From positions 142-12,824 of the forward strand of contig DFYP01000131.1 in assembly GCA_002382645.1 (NCBI GenBank): 12,683 bases of DNA. The letters are read 5' to 3'. Shown here piece by piece: positions 1-8,059 of this stretch; position 1 is the first letter of the stretch; the number at the start of each line of letters is the position of its first letter. The position numbers were made by a program, and so were the translations under genes. Source of the stretch: Desulfovibrio sp. UBA4079 (GTDB lineage: Bacteria; Desulfobacterota; Desulfovibrionia; Desulfovibrionales; Desulfovibrionaceae). The notes beneath the pieces were generated by a model, which did no database searches, was not told where the DNA came from, and worked only from the letters and a program-made list of their open reading frames with translations.

Positions 1-585
1 GGTCAGGAAATCCACGCCCAGTTCGTTCACGTCCACGGGGATCTTGCCGCAGGCCTGGGCCGCGTCGGTGTGCACCAGCGCCCCGGAGGCCCGGGCCGCG
101 CGGGCGATCTCGGCCACAGGCTGGAGGGCCCCGGTCTCGTTGTTGGCCAGCATCACGGACACGAGCCGCGTGGGTTTTCCGCAGGCCCGGGCCACGGCCG
201 CCGGGTCCAGGAGTCCGTCGCGGTCCACGGCCAGGACCTCCACGTCCGCCCCGCGTTCACGCAGGAACTTCGCGGGCTGGAGCACGGCCGGGTGTTCCAC
301 GGCCGAGGTCGCCAGCCGGGCGTTGGGCACGTCGCGGAGCAGGCCCAGGAGCACCATGTTGTTGGACTCCGTGGCGCAGGAGGTGAACAGGATTTCCCTG
401 GGCTCGGCATGAATCAGGGCCGCCACCTGGGCCCGGGCCGTTTCCAGGGCCTCCTTGGCCGCCAGGCCCCAGGCGTGCGGGCTGCCCGGGTTGCCGAAGC
501 GGTCCTGGAACAAGGGCCGCATGGCCTCGAAGACCTCGGGCAGGACCGGGGTGGTGGCGTTGTGGTCGAAGTACAGCGGCTTCAC
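1..585 (-). CDS. NifS/IscS-type cysteine desulfurase, N-terminal 195 residues (cut by left edge)
   Basis: This is a pyridoxal-phosphate enzyme that takes sulfur from L-cysteine, giving alanine and an enzyme persulfide for Fe-S cluster or other sulfur-transfer work in the cytoplasm. I translated the minus strand from a GTG at 585-583, and the frame stays open to base 1. Family motifs appear in order: YFDHNATTP (residues 5-13), FGNPGSPHAWG (from about 30), FTSCATESNN (67-76), EHPAV with the PLP-stacking His98, MLANNETG (145-152), and HTDAAQ with Asp174 and Gln177 for the PLP ring. The Schiff-base lysine and the catalytic cysteine loop lie beyond the window, so activity cannot be confirmed. TSC rather than TSG in the third motif resembles NifS more than IscS. 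The start codon overlaps the stop of the upstream glycosyltransferase (GTGA), which suggests translational coupling. NifS, IscS and other class V desulfurases cannot be separated without the C-terminus. Confidence 0.93.
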   Translation of the reverse strand, partial: MKPLYFDHNATTPVLPEVFEAMRPLFQDRFGNPGSPHAWGLAAKEALETARAQVAALIHAEPREILFTSCATESNNMVLLGLLRDVPNARLATSAVEHPAVLQPAKFLRERGADVEVLAVDRDGLLDPAAVARACGKPTRLVSVMLANNETGALQPVAEIARAARASGALVHTDAAQACGKIPVDVNELGVDFLT

Positions 586-1595
586 GCCGGGGCTCCCAGG
601 AGCCGGGGCACGGCATCCAGGACCTCGGCCGGGGTGATGGAGGCCAGGCAGACGCGGCCCCGGGAGCAGGGCGTGGTGCCGTGCAGGGAGCAGGGCCGGC
701 AGGGCAGGTCCCGCTCCAGGACCAGGTCCCGGGGACCGGCCGGGCAGAAGCCCCAGGCCCGGGAGGTGGGCCCGAACAGGGCCAGCACCGGGGTGCCCAC
801 GGCCGAGGCCAGGTGCATGGGCCCGGAGTCGTTGGTGATGAGGCCCCCGGCCTGGGCCAGCACGGCGCAGAGGGTCCGCAGGTTCGTGGCGTTGGTCAGG
901 TCCCGGGGATCGCCGGGCAGGAGCGGCGAGGCGTCGCGCCCCAGGACCACCCAGGGCACCCCGGCCTGTTCGAGCATCCGGGTGAGCGTCAGCCAGAGCT
1001 CCCGGGGCCAGGCCTTGTCCGGGTGGGTGGCGTAGGGGTGCAGGGCCAGGAATCCGGGGATGATCCCGGCCGTGGCCGCCAGGATGCGGCCGGCCTCGCG
1101 CTCGCGCTCGTCCAGGCGGATGAGCGGCAGCAGTTCCGAGGCCGCCGGGGCCTCCTGCTCCAGGGCCAGGGTGTAGCGCTGGGGCACGTTCAGGGCTTCC
1201 AGGCGGCGGCGTAGACAGTCCAGGCTGCAGCGCTGGAACAGGCGGCGGGATAGGCTGAACTTGGGGAAGCGGCGCACGGGCCCGGGCCAGAGCAGGGACA
1301 GGATGCGCGAGCGCAGGGTGCCGTGCAGGTCCAGCAGGCCCTGGCCCTTGCAGCGGGCGGCCAGGCGGCGGGCCACCCGGATCCAGGGCTCGCGGCGCAG
1401 GCTGTTCTCGTCCAGGGCGATGACCTCGTCCACGGCCGGGTGCCCGGCCAGGACCGGGGCCAGGGAGTCCCGGGTGACCACGGTGAAGCGGTAGCCCCGG
1501 CGGGCGTTCCACCAGGACATGGGGCCCGTGGTCAGGACCAGGTCGCCCAGGGCGCTCAGGCGGAACAGCGTCCAGTGTTGGGGAAATTGGCTCAC
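582..1595 (-). CDS. Glycosyltransferase family 9 protein (lipopolysaccharide heptosyltransferase-like)
   Basis: This 337-residue protein probably transfers a heptose or related sugar from a nucleotide donor to the lipopolysaccharide core at the inner face of the cytoplasmic membrane. The N-terminal motif FRLSALGDLVLTTG (11-24) is the typical GT9 acceptor-side start. HPYATHPDKAWP (186-197) and TNDSGPMHLASAVGTP (254-269) are the donor-binding region, and LFGPT follows at 273-277. A cysteine group near the C-terminus (Cys299, 302, 310, 316) matches the Cys-rich tail seen in many WaaF-like proteins. The start is GTG at 1595-1593, with GGGGA about 10 bases upstream (1610-1606). The next in-frame stop upstream is at 1628, with no ATG between. 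Its stop overlaps the cysteine desulfurase start by 4 bases. Acceptor and exact sugar cannot be read from sequence; WaaC, WaaF, WaaQ or another GT9 role are all possible. Confidence 0.9.
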   Translation of the reverse strand: MSQFPQHWTLFRLSALGDLVLTTGPMSWWNARRGYRFTVVTRDSLAPVLAGHPAVDEVIALDENSLRREPWIRVARRLAARCKGQGLLDLHGTLRSRILSLLWPGPVRRFPKFSLSRRLFQRCSLDCLRRRLEALNVPQRYTLALEQEAPAASELLPLIRLDEREREAGRILAATAGIIPGFLALHPYATHPDKAWPRELWLTLTRMLEQAGVPWVVLGRDASPLLPGDPRDLTNATNLRTLCAVLAQAGGLITNDSGPMHLASAVGTPVLALFGPTSRAWGFCPAGPRDLVLERDLPCRPCSLHGTTPCSRGRVCLASITPAEVLDAVPRLLGAPA

Positions 1596-1640
1596 CCGGC
1601 TAATGTCCCCGAAACCGCGGGCAAGTCAAGGGGAGGCGTG

Positions 1641-1700
1641 TTGCGCCGCCGGAAGGCTTCTGCTACATTGCCTCCCGGGACGTTCCCCTGTCCCCGGGAG
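1641..1700 (+). promoter_or_regulatory. Candidate promoter and leader hairpin ahead of the CNNM-ccm gene run
   Basis: In the 122-base divergent gap, TTGCGC (1641-1646) and TACATT (1664-1669) are spaced by 17 bases, and a TGC just before the -10 makes it an extended -10 element. Only three of six -35 bases match consensus. Just downstream, CTCCCGGG (1672-1679) and CCCGGGAG (1693-1700) form a perfect 8-base inverted repeat with a 13-base loop, at the predicted 5' end of the mRNA. The ribosome site of the following gene is weak (CGGA at 1709-1712), so the hairpin might affect transcript stability or initiation. The hairpin is seen directly; its role is inferred. Confidence 0.4.
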
Positions 1701-1717
1701 CCAGTCAACGGACGCCT

Positions 1718-2773
1718 ATGTTTGAACTCATCCTCGCCGTCGCCTTCGCCAGCGTGGCTTCGGCCTTCTGCTCGGTAAGCGAGGCCGCCTTCTATTCCTT
1801 CCCCTGGAGCCGGATCGAGCAACTCAGGAAGCAGGGCAGGAAGTCCGGCGAGATCCTCCACGCCATGCGCAGCGACGTGGAAAAGCCCATCGCCGCCGTG
1901 CTCACCCTGAACACCGTGGCCAACACGGCCGGCGCGGCCGTGGCCGGCGCGGCCTGGGTCCACGTCTACGGCGCCGAGAGCCTGGCCTGGTTCACCGCGG
2001 CCTTCACCGCGCTCATCCTCCTGGTGGGCGAGATCATCCCCAAGACCGCCGGGGTGGCCTACAACCGGACCCTCATGCCCTGGCTGGCCCGGCCGCTCCA
2101 GTGGCTCATCTGGGCGCTTTCGCCCCTGGTCTGGGTGGTGGGCCTGTTCGGCCGCATGGTCCGCCGGGGCAAGAAGGGCCCCGAGGCCACGGAAGAGGAC
2201 ATCCGGGCGTTGGTCAGCCTGACCCGCCGGGCCGGGGTGCTCAAGCCCTACGAGGACATGGCCATCCGCAACATCCTCTCCCTGGACAGCAAGAGCGTGG
2301 ACCAGATCATGACCCCGCGCACCGTGGTCTTCTCCCTGCCCGGAGACATGACCGTGGCCGAGGCCCGGGACTCCCACGCCACCTGGCCGCACAGCCGGAT
2401 CCCGGTGTACGAGGGCGAGGACCCCGAGGACGTGGTCGGGATCATCTTCCGCCGCCAGGTCTTCGAGGCCCTGGCCGACGACCGCGACGACATCCGCCTG
2501 AGCGATCTCATGCGGCCTGTGGACTTTGTTCTGGAAAGCATTACATTGGACAAACTGCTGGTGCGCTTTCTGGAGAGCCGCCAGCACCTTTTCGTGGTCC
2601 TGGACGAGTACGGCGGCATGGCCGGGGTGGTCACCCTGGAGGACGTGCTGGAGGAAATCCTGGGCAGCGAGATCGTGGACGAAACCGATCAGGTGGTGGA
2701 CATGCGCGAGCTGGCCCGGCGGCGGCGCAGCCAGTTGACAAAGACCGCGGCCTCCGGGTCGCGCGCACGGTAA
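1718..2773 (+). CDS. CNNM/CorC (HlyC)-family membrane protein with DUF21 and paired CBS domains
   Basis: This is an inner-membrane protein of the CNNM/CorC family, whose studied members are linked to Mg2+ (and Co2+) efflux; the older name hemolysin is misleading. The 351 residues hold an N-terminal DUF21 transmembrane domain (about 1-150) with SVSEAAFYS (19-27), LNTVANTAG (64-72) and the conserved GEIIPK (104-109). A CBS pair follows (about 195-315), beginning at MTPR (198-201) and including LDEYGGMAGVVTLEDVLEE (295-313), a region that in the family senses ATP/Mg2+. The usual C-terminal CorC_HlyC domain of about 80 residues is missing: the protein ends in a basic tail (RRRRSQ, 334-339). Many homologues run to about 430 residues, so this is a short form, with no sign of a frameshift. 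The ATG has only a weak ribosome site. It lies 6 bases before ccmE, so the two are probably co-transcribed. The substrate is inferred from the family only. Confidence 0.88.
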   Translation: MFELILAVAFASVASAFCSVSEAAFYSFPWSRIEQLRKQGRKSGEILHAMRSDVEKPIAAVLTLNTVANTAGAAVAGAAWVHVYGAESLAWFTAAFTALILLVGEIIPKTAGVAYNRTLMPWLARPLQWLIWALSPLVWVVGLFGRMVRRGKKGPEATEEDIRALVSLTRRAGVLKPYEDMAIRNILSLDSKSVDQIMTPRTVVFSLPGDMTVAEARDSHATWPHSRIPVYEGEDPEDVVGIIFRRQVFEALADDRDDIRLSDLMRPVDFVLESITLDKLLVRFLESRQHLFVVLDEYGGMAGVVTLEDVLEEILGSEIVDETDQVVDMRELARRRRSQLTKTAASGSRAR

Positions 2774-2779
2774 GCGAGA

Positions 2780-3211
2780 ATGGCGCAGGCGAAAAACAGC
2801 AAGATCGTCTATCTGGTGGCCCTGTTCCTCTTCCTGGGGGGATTCGGCTGGCTCGTGCTCTCCGGCCTGTCCGAGGAGAGCGTCTATTTCCTCAACGTCT
2901 CCGAGGCCCTGGCCCTGGAGCCGGCCAAGCGCGACCAGGCCCGGCTGTTCGGCTCGGTGTCCGCCGAGAATCTGGTCAGCGATCCCCAGGCCCTGGGCGT
3001 GGCCTTCGACCTGGTGGACAAGTTCGACGTCCACAAGTCCCTGCGCGTGGAATACCGGGGCGCGGTGCCGGACACCTTCAAGCCCGGGGCCGAGGTCATC
3101 GTGGAGGGCCGCTTCAACAAGCAGAGCGGGGTCTTCGCGGCCAACACGCTGATCACCAAGTGTCCTTCCAAGTACCAGAAGATGAGCGAGGAAGCCTCCC
3201 CGAAGGGCTGA
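2780..3211 (+). CDS. ccmE: Cytochrome c maturation heme chaperone CcmE, cysteine (CxxxY) variant
   Basis: CcmE is a membrane-anchored periplasmic chaperone that takes heme from CcmC and hands it to CcmF for attachment to apocytochromes c. The 143-residue protein has one N-terminal membrane segment (about 8-28) and the OB-fold core, with VEYRGAVPDTFKPGAEVIVEG (90-110) typical of the family. In E. coli the heme is bound covalently by the His of LAKHDENY. Here the aligned stretch is ITKCPSKY (125-132), so the histidine is replaced by Cys128 and the downstream Tyr132 is kept. This CxxxY form is known from Desulfovibrio-type and archaeal Ccm systems, where it goes with loss of CcmG/CcmH; neither occurs in this cluster. 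It starts 6 bases after the CNNM gene with a poor ribosome site, so it may depend on coupled translation. A 63-base gap with a hairpin separates it from ccmF. Confidence 0.95.
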   Translation: MAQAKNSKIVYLVALFLFLGGFGWLVLSGLSEESVYFLNVSEALALEPAKRDQARLFGSVSAENLVSDPQALGVAFDLVDKFDVHKSLRVEYRGAVPDTFKPGAEVIVEGRFNKQSGVFAANTLITKCPSKYQKMSEEASPKG

Positions 3212-3240
3212 TCCCCGCGGACCCGACCACACCGTTTCGT

Positions 3241-3260
3241 GCGCCCGCGCCAGCGGGCGC
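3241..3260 (+). repeat. Perfect inverted repeat in the ccmE-ccmF gap
   Basis: GCGCCCGC (3241-3248) and GCGGGCGC (3253-3260) are exact reverse complements around a 4-base loop, giving a very GC-rich 8-base-pair hairpin. It ends 3 bases before the AAGGA ribosome site of ccmF (3264-3268). No T run follows, so it is unlikely to be a terminator. It could be an mRNA processing or stability element, or adjust ccmF translation; this is inference. Confidence 0.5.
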
Positions 3261-3274
3261 CTGAAGGAATCGCC

Positions 3275-5151
<1,877 letters not shown>

Positions 5152-5152
<1 letters not shown>

Positions 5153-5808
5153 TGAGCGCCGCCCTGACCGCCCGCCGCCTGACCAAGTTCTACGGCGACA
5201 AGCTCGTGTTCCGGGACGTGTCCCTGGAGCTCGCGCCGGGCCGTGTGCTCCTGGTGGTGGGCGGCAACGGGGCGGGCAAGTCCACCCTGCTCAAGATCCT
5301 GGCCGGGCTGCTCCGGCCTTCGGAGGGCCGCTGCGACAGCGCGGTCCCGGCCGAGCGCGCGGCCTACCTGGGCCACGCCACGTTTCTCTATTCCCGGCTC
5401 ACGGCCCTGGACAACCTGGCCTTCTGGGCCCGCATGTACGGGTTCACCCCGGACGAGGACCGGCTCCAGGCGGCCCTGGCCCGGGTGGGGCTGTCCCGCG
5501 TGGGTCAGGAGCGGGCCGGGGGATTTTCGCGGGGCATGGCCCAGCGTCTCAACCTGGCCCGGGTCTTTCTGGTGGAGCCGCAGCTGCTCTTCCTGGACGA
5601 GCCCGGCACGGGCCTGGACGCCGCCTCCCAGGAGATCCTGCGGGCCGAGATCGCCGGGCTCAAGGCGCGCGGCGCGGCCGTGGTCTGGGTCAGCCATGAC
5701 CTGGCCGGGGACCGCGGGCGGGCCGACATGGTCCTGGCCCTGGCCGGGAACCGCATGGCCTTTTTCGGCCCGGCAGCGGACTATGTCCCCGGGGAGGTCG
5801 CGTGCTGA
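5152..5808 (+). CDS. ccmA: Heme exporter ATP-binding protein CcmA
   Basis: CcmA is the cytoplasmic ATPase of the CcmAB complex, which uses ATP to release heme-loaded CcmE from CcmC. The 218-residue protein has Walker A GGNGAGKST (37-45), an ABC signature of the form FSRGMAQR (125-132), Walker B LLFLDEPGTGLD (145-156) and the switch histidine in VSHD (180-183). The region where the Q-loop glutamine is expected reads YLGHATFLY (72-80), without Gln, whereas E. coli CcmA has LGHQ there. This may be a lineage feature. The length matches other CcmA proteins (about 200-220 residues). The start overlaps the ccmF stop by one base, and the end overlaps ccmB by 7 bases. Identity rests on the ATPase motifs plus its place between ccmF and ccmB. 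Confidence 0.94.
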
Positions 5809-6470
5809 GCCGGGCCTGGGTCATCGCGCTCAAGGACCTGCGCCTGTCCGTGGGCGGCCAGGGACTGGTCCAGGCCGTGCTCCTGGGGCTCCTGCTCATC
5901 TTCCTGTTCAGCCTCTCGCGGCCCGCCGGAGAGCCGGTGCCGCCGCAGTCCGCCGCAGCCATCTTCTGGCTGGCCTCGGCCTTCGGGCTGGTCCTGGTGG
6001 TCAACGACCTGTTCTCCCTGGAGGAGGCCAACGGCGCACGGCTCGGGCTGCTCTCGGCCCCGGTGCCGCCCCAGTCCGTGTGGCTCGGCAAGGCCCTGGC
6101 CGGGTTCTGCCTCCTGCTCCTGTCCCAGGCCGTGTTCCTGCCGGCCTCGGTGGTCTTCCTGGGCCAGGACCTGGCCGGTCCGGGCTGGGTGGCGCCCGTG
6201 ACGCTGCTGGCCGCGGACCTGGGCCTGGTGGCCCTGGGCGCGCTCCTGGGGGCCCTGTCCCAGGGCCAGGCCGCCCGCGAGTCCCTGCTCTCGGTGATCC
6301 TGTTCCCGCTCCTCCTGCCGGTGCTCCTGGGCGGCATCAAGCTCTTTGCCCAGGCCTTTGCCGGGCAGGAGCCGGAAACCGCCTGGCTCGGCATCCTGGG
6401 CGCCTTCGACGCCCTGTTCGCGGGCGCGGGCTTGATCCTTTTCCCGTTTGTGTATACCGGCGAGGAGTAG
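5802..6470 (+). CDS. ccmB: Heme exporter membrane protein CcmB
   Basis: CcmB is the membrane subunit that pairs with CcmA. The 222-residue protein is almost wholly hydrophobic, with about six membrane spans. It carries family features: an N-terminal KDLRLS (11-16), a first span ending in FLFSLSRP, the NDLFSLEEANGARLGLLSAP stretch just before and into the cytoplasmic loop, GKALAGF, and a late span with LFPLLLPVLLGG. The start is GTG at 5802 with a strong GGAGG (5793-5797) four bases upstream, inside the end of ccmA. The overlap and shared strand imply coupled expression in fixed ratio with the ATPase. It ends 13 bases before ccmC. Confidence 0.93.
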   Translation: MLSRAWVIALKDLRLSVGGQGLVQAVLLGLLLIFLFSLSRPAGEPVPPQSAAAIFWLASAFGLVLVVNDLFSLEEANGARLGLLSAPVPPQSVWLGKALAGFCLLLLSQAVFLPASVVFLGQDLAGPGWVAPVTLLAADLGLVALGALLGALSQGQAARESLLSVILFPLLLPVLLGGIKLFAQAFAGQEPETAWLGILGAFDALFAGAGLILFPFVYTGEE

Positions 6471-6483
6471 CCCCGGAGAGCCC

Positions 6484-7170
6484 ATGTCCAAGCTGAAATT
6501 CCTGGCCCTGGCCGCGATCCCGGCCCTCTGCGTCGCCCAGTACATGATCTGGTTCTATGCGCCCATCGAGGCCACCATGGGCCTGGTGCAGAAGGTCTTC
6601 TACCTGCACATGCCCATGGCCATCTGGTCCTTTGTCAGCTTTCTGGTGGTCTTCGTGGCCAGCCTCATGTACCTGGTCCGGCGCACGGCCTTCTGGGACG
6701 CCCTGGCCGGGTCCGCGGCCGAGATCGGCGTGCTTTTCTCGGGCCTGGCCCTGATCACCGGCTCCATCTGGGGCCGGGCCGCCTGGAACGTCTGGTGGAC
6801 CTGGGACCCGCGGCTGACCACCACGCTCATCATGTGGTTCGTCTACGCCGGGTACCTGCTCCTGCGCTCCTCGCCCATGGGCGGCGAGCGCCGCGCCCTG
6901 GTCTGCGCCGTGCTCGGCGTGGTGGCCTTCCTGGACGTGCCCCTGGTGTTCTACTCGGCGCGGCTCTGGCGCAGCGTGCACCCGGCCGTGTTCGGCCGCC
7001 AGGGCGGCGGCCTGGAGCCGGAGATGCTCCATACGCTCCTGGCCGGCATGGCCGCCGTGGGCCTGCTCTGGATCTGCCTGCTGCTCACGCGCCACGGCCA
7101 GGAACGGCTGGCCGGGAGGCTGGCGGCTCTGCGTTCGCGTTTCCTGGAAACCGATTCCCAACAAGGATGA
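6484..7170 (+). CDS. ccmC: Cytochrome c maturation heme-handling protein CcmC
   Basis: CcmC is the inner-membrane protein that loads heme onto CcmE. I chose ATG 6484, preceded by GGAG (6475-6478) at 5 bases; a longer in-frame GTG start at 6448 would overlap ccmB. The 228-residue product has about six membrane spans and the WWD heme-binding motif WGRAAWNVWWTWDPR (96-110). The two expected flanking histidines are His42 in YLHMPMAIW and His166 in SVHPAVF, equivalent to the axial ligands in E. coli CcmC. The region around FLDVPLVFYSARLWR (149-163) is also typical. The gene is followed immediately by ccmD. All residues needed for heme handling seem present, which argues that the cysteine form of CcmE is loaded by a normal CcmC. 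Confidence 0.95.
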   Translation: MSKLKFLALAAIPALCVAQYMIWFYAPIEATMGLVQKVFYLHMPMAIWSFVSFLVVFVASLMYLVRRTAFWDALAGSAAEIGVLFSGLALITGSIWGRAAWNVWWTWDPRLTTTLIMWFVYAGYLLLRSSPMGGERRALVCAVLGVVAFLDVPLVFYSARLWRSVHPAVFGRQGGGLEPEMLHTLLAGMAAVGLLWICLLLTRHGQERLAGRLAALRSRFLETDSQQG

Positions 7171-7175
7171 TGCCC

Positions 7176-7310
7176 ATGTCCCCCACCTACCTGTTCGCGG
7201 CCAACGTGGCCGTCTGGCTCGGCATCGGCGGCTATGTCGCCTTTCTGGCCGGCCGCGCGGTGCGCCTGGAGCGGCGCGTGCGCCAACTGGAGCGGCTGAA
7301 TGATGCCTGA
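7176..7310 (+). CDS. ccmD: Small single-span protein, CcmD-like
   Basis: CcmD is a small helper that holds CcmC and CcmE together and aids release of holo-CcmE. This short gene encodes 44 residues with one membrane span (about 8-26, including VWLGIGGYVAFLAG) followed by a basic, charged helix with LERRVRQLERL (31-41). That is the usual CcmD arrangement of one helix plus an Arg-rich cytoplasmic tail. The start is uncertain: ATG at 7167, 7170 and 7176 are all in frame. I chose 7176 because AAGG (7163-7166) is then 9 bases away; ATG 7167 would overlap the ccmC stop. CcmD proteins share little sequence identity, so the call rests on size, topology and position directly after ccmC. The end overlaps the next gene by 11 bases. 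Confidence 0.82.
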   Translation: MSPTYLFAANVAVWLGIGGYVAFLAGRAVRLERRVRQLERLNDA

Positions 7311-7875
7311 GAAATCCGCTTCCGGACGCCGGACCCTGGTCCTGGTCCTGGCCGCGGTCCTGGCCGTGCTCTTCGTGACCTCCTTCTGGTACCGCATGGA
7401 GCATCCCTCCCTGCGGGTGGAGATGCGCACCGAGCGCCAGACTCCTCCGGGCATGGGCCAGGGCATGGACATGAACCGGGTGCAGGAGCTCATGGCCCGC
7501 ATGGGCGAGAAGCCCGAGGACGTGCCCACGCTCCTGGAGTTGGCCGACCTGTTCATGGGCATGGAGGCCTGGGACCGGGCCGCCCTCTTCCTGGAGCGGG
7601 CCGGGAAGATCGCGCCCGAGGACCCGCGCGTGCTCCGCGGCCTGGGCATGGTCCACTTCGAGAAGAAGGAGTTCGACAAGGCCGCCGCGGCCTTTGCCAA
7701 GATCCTGGAGCGCGAGCCCCAGGACCCGACCACCCACTACAACCTGGGCATCGTGCTCAAGCACTACCTGAACCGCAAGGCCGAGGCCGACGCGCATTTC
7801 AAGGCGGTCATGGGCAATGCCGCGGCCGATCAGGAGCTGCGCCAGGAAGCCGCCCGGGAGCTGGGAGAGAAGTAA
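7300..7875 (+). CDS. Membrane-anchored TPR protein, probable CcmI/NrfG-like cytochrome c maturation factor
   Basis: The 191-residue protein has a short cytoplasmic N-terminus, one membrane span (about 12-31) and a periplasmic part with two to three tetratricopeptide repeats (about 75-108, 109-142, 143-172). The clearest are VLRGLGMVHFEKKEFDKAAA (111-130) and DPTTHYNLGIVLK (142-154). Between the anchor and the repeats is a Met-rich stretch (GMGQGMDMNRVQELMARMG, 51-69). TPR proteins such as CcmI/CycH and NrfG bind the C-terminus of apocytochromes and bring them to CcmF/CcmH. Position at the end of the ccm run supports that role, although the sequence alone shows only a TPR protein. GGAG (7289-7292) is 7 bases before ATG 7300; a second ATG follows at 7303. 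It overlaps ccmD by 11 bases and is the last gene before the livK promoter. Confidence 0.8.
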   Translation: MMPEKSASGRRTLVLVLAAVLAVLFVTSFWYRMEHPSLRVEMRTERQTPPGMGQGMDMNRVQELMARMGEKPEDVPTLLELADLFMGMEAWDRAALFLERAGKIAPEDPRVLRGLGMVHFEKKEFDKAAAAFAKILEREPQDPTTHYNLGIVLKHYLNRKAEADAHFKAVMGNAAADQELRQEAARELGEK

Positions 7876-7911
7876 AAGGAATTCCGGGCGTTGCAGGGAC
7901 CGTCTCAGCGG

Positions 7912-7939
7912 TTGACATGGCCCGGTTTCTTACTAAAAT
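7912..7939 (+). promoter_or_regulatory. Strong sigma70-type promoter for livK
   Basis: TTGACA (7912-7917) is a perfect -35 box and TAAAAT (7934-7939) matches five of six -10 bases, with a 16-base spacer. It lies 36 bases after the stop of the TPR gene, and the local A/T content stands out against the GC-rich surroundings. Transcription would start near 7946 and give a leader of roughly 110 bases before livK. This makes livK the first gene of its own transcription unit. Confidence 0.8.
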
Positions 7940-7940
7940 A

Positions 7941-8056
7941 TCCGCTTCTGCGGAGAACCCCGGGGAGCCCGGGTCCGCGGTCCAAGGGTATGACCGGCGA
8001 CGGCCTGTGGCCCGTCCGGTGAGGCAAGGAAGTGAGTCCCTTTCCATGAGGAGGAT
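7941..8056 (+). promoter_or_regulatory. Structured livK leader with three hairpins and a ten-codon ORF
   Basis: Three inverted repeats lie in series. TCCGC/GCGGA (7941-7945, 7950-7954) sits at the expected transcription start. CCCGGG/CCCGGG (7959-7964, 7968-7973) has a 3-base loop. The third is a longer bulged stem: ACCG (7993-7996) with CGGT (8017-8020), GACGG (7999-8003) with CCGTC (8012-8016), and CC/GG inside. An ORF from ATG 7990 to TGA 8022 encodes MTGDGLWPVR and covers exactly the third stem. Its ribosome site is doubtful because AAGGG is only one base away. No T run follows, so classical attenuation is not evident. I do not recognise a known riboswitch. The livK ribosome site GGAGGA is at 8050-8055. 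Confidence 0.4.
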
Positions 8057-8059
8057 ATG

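Noticed and set aside
1600..1629. Minus-strand promoter TTGACT (1629-1624) with CATTAG (1605-1600) for the glycosyltransferase
   Set aside because: The -10 match is poor and the start point would fall at or after the ribosome site and almost on the GTG start codon, so it could not give a normal leader.
7884..7930. CCGGGC (7884-7889) and GCCCGG (7920-7925) followed by TTTCTT as a terminator for the ccm genes
   Set aside because: The stem is short with a 30-base loop, only a weak inner ACCG/CGGT pair (7899-7902, 7909-7912), and it overlaps the livK promoter. Not strong enough to annotate.
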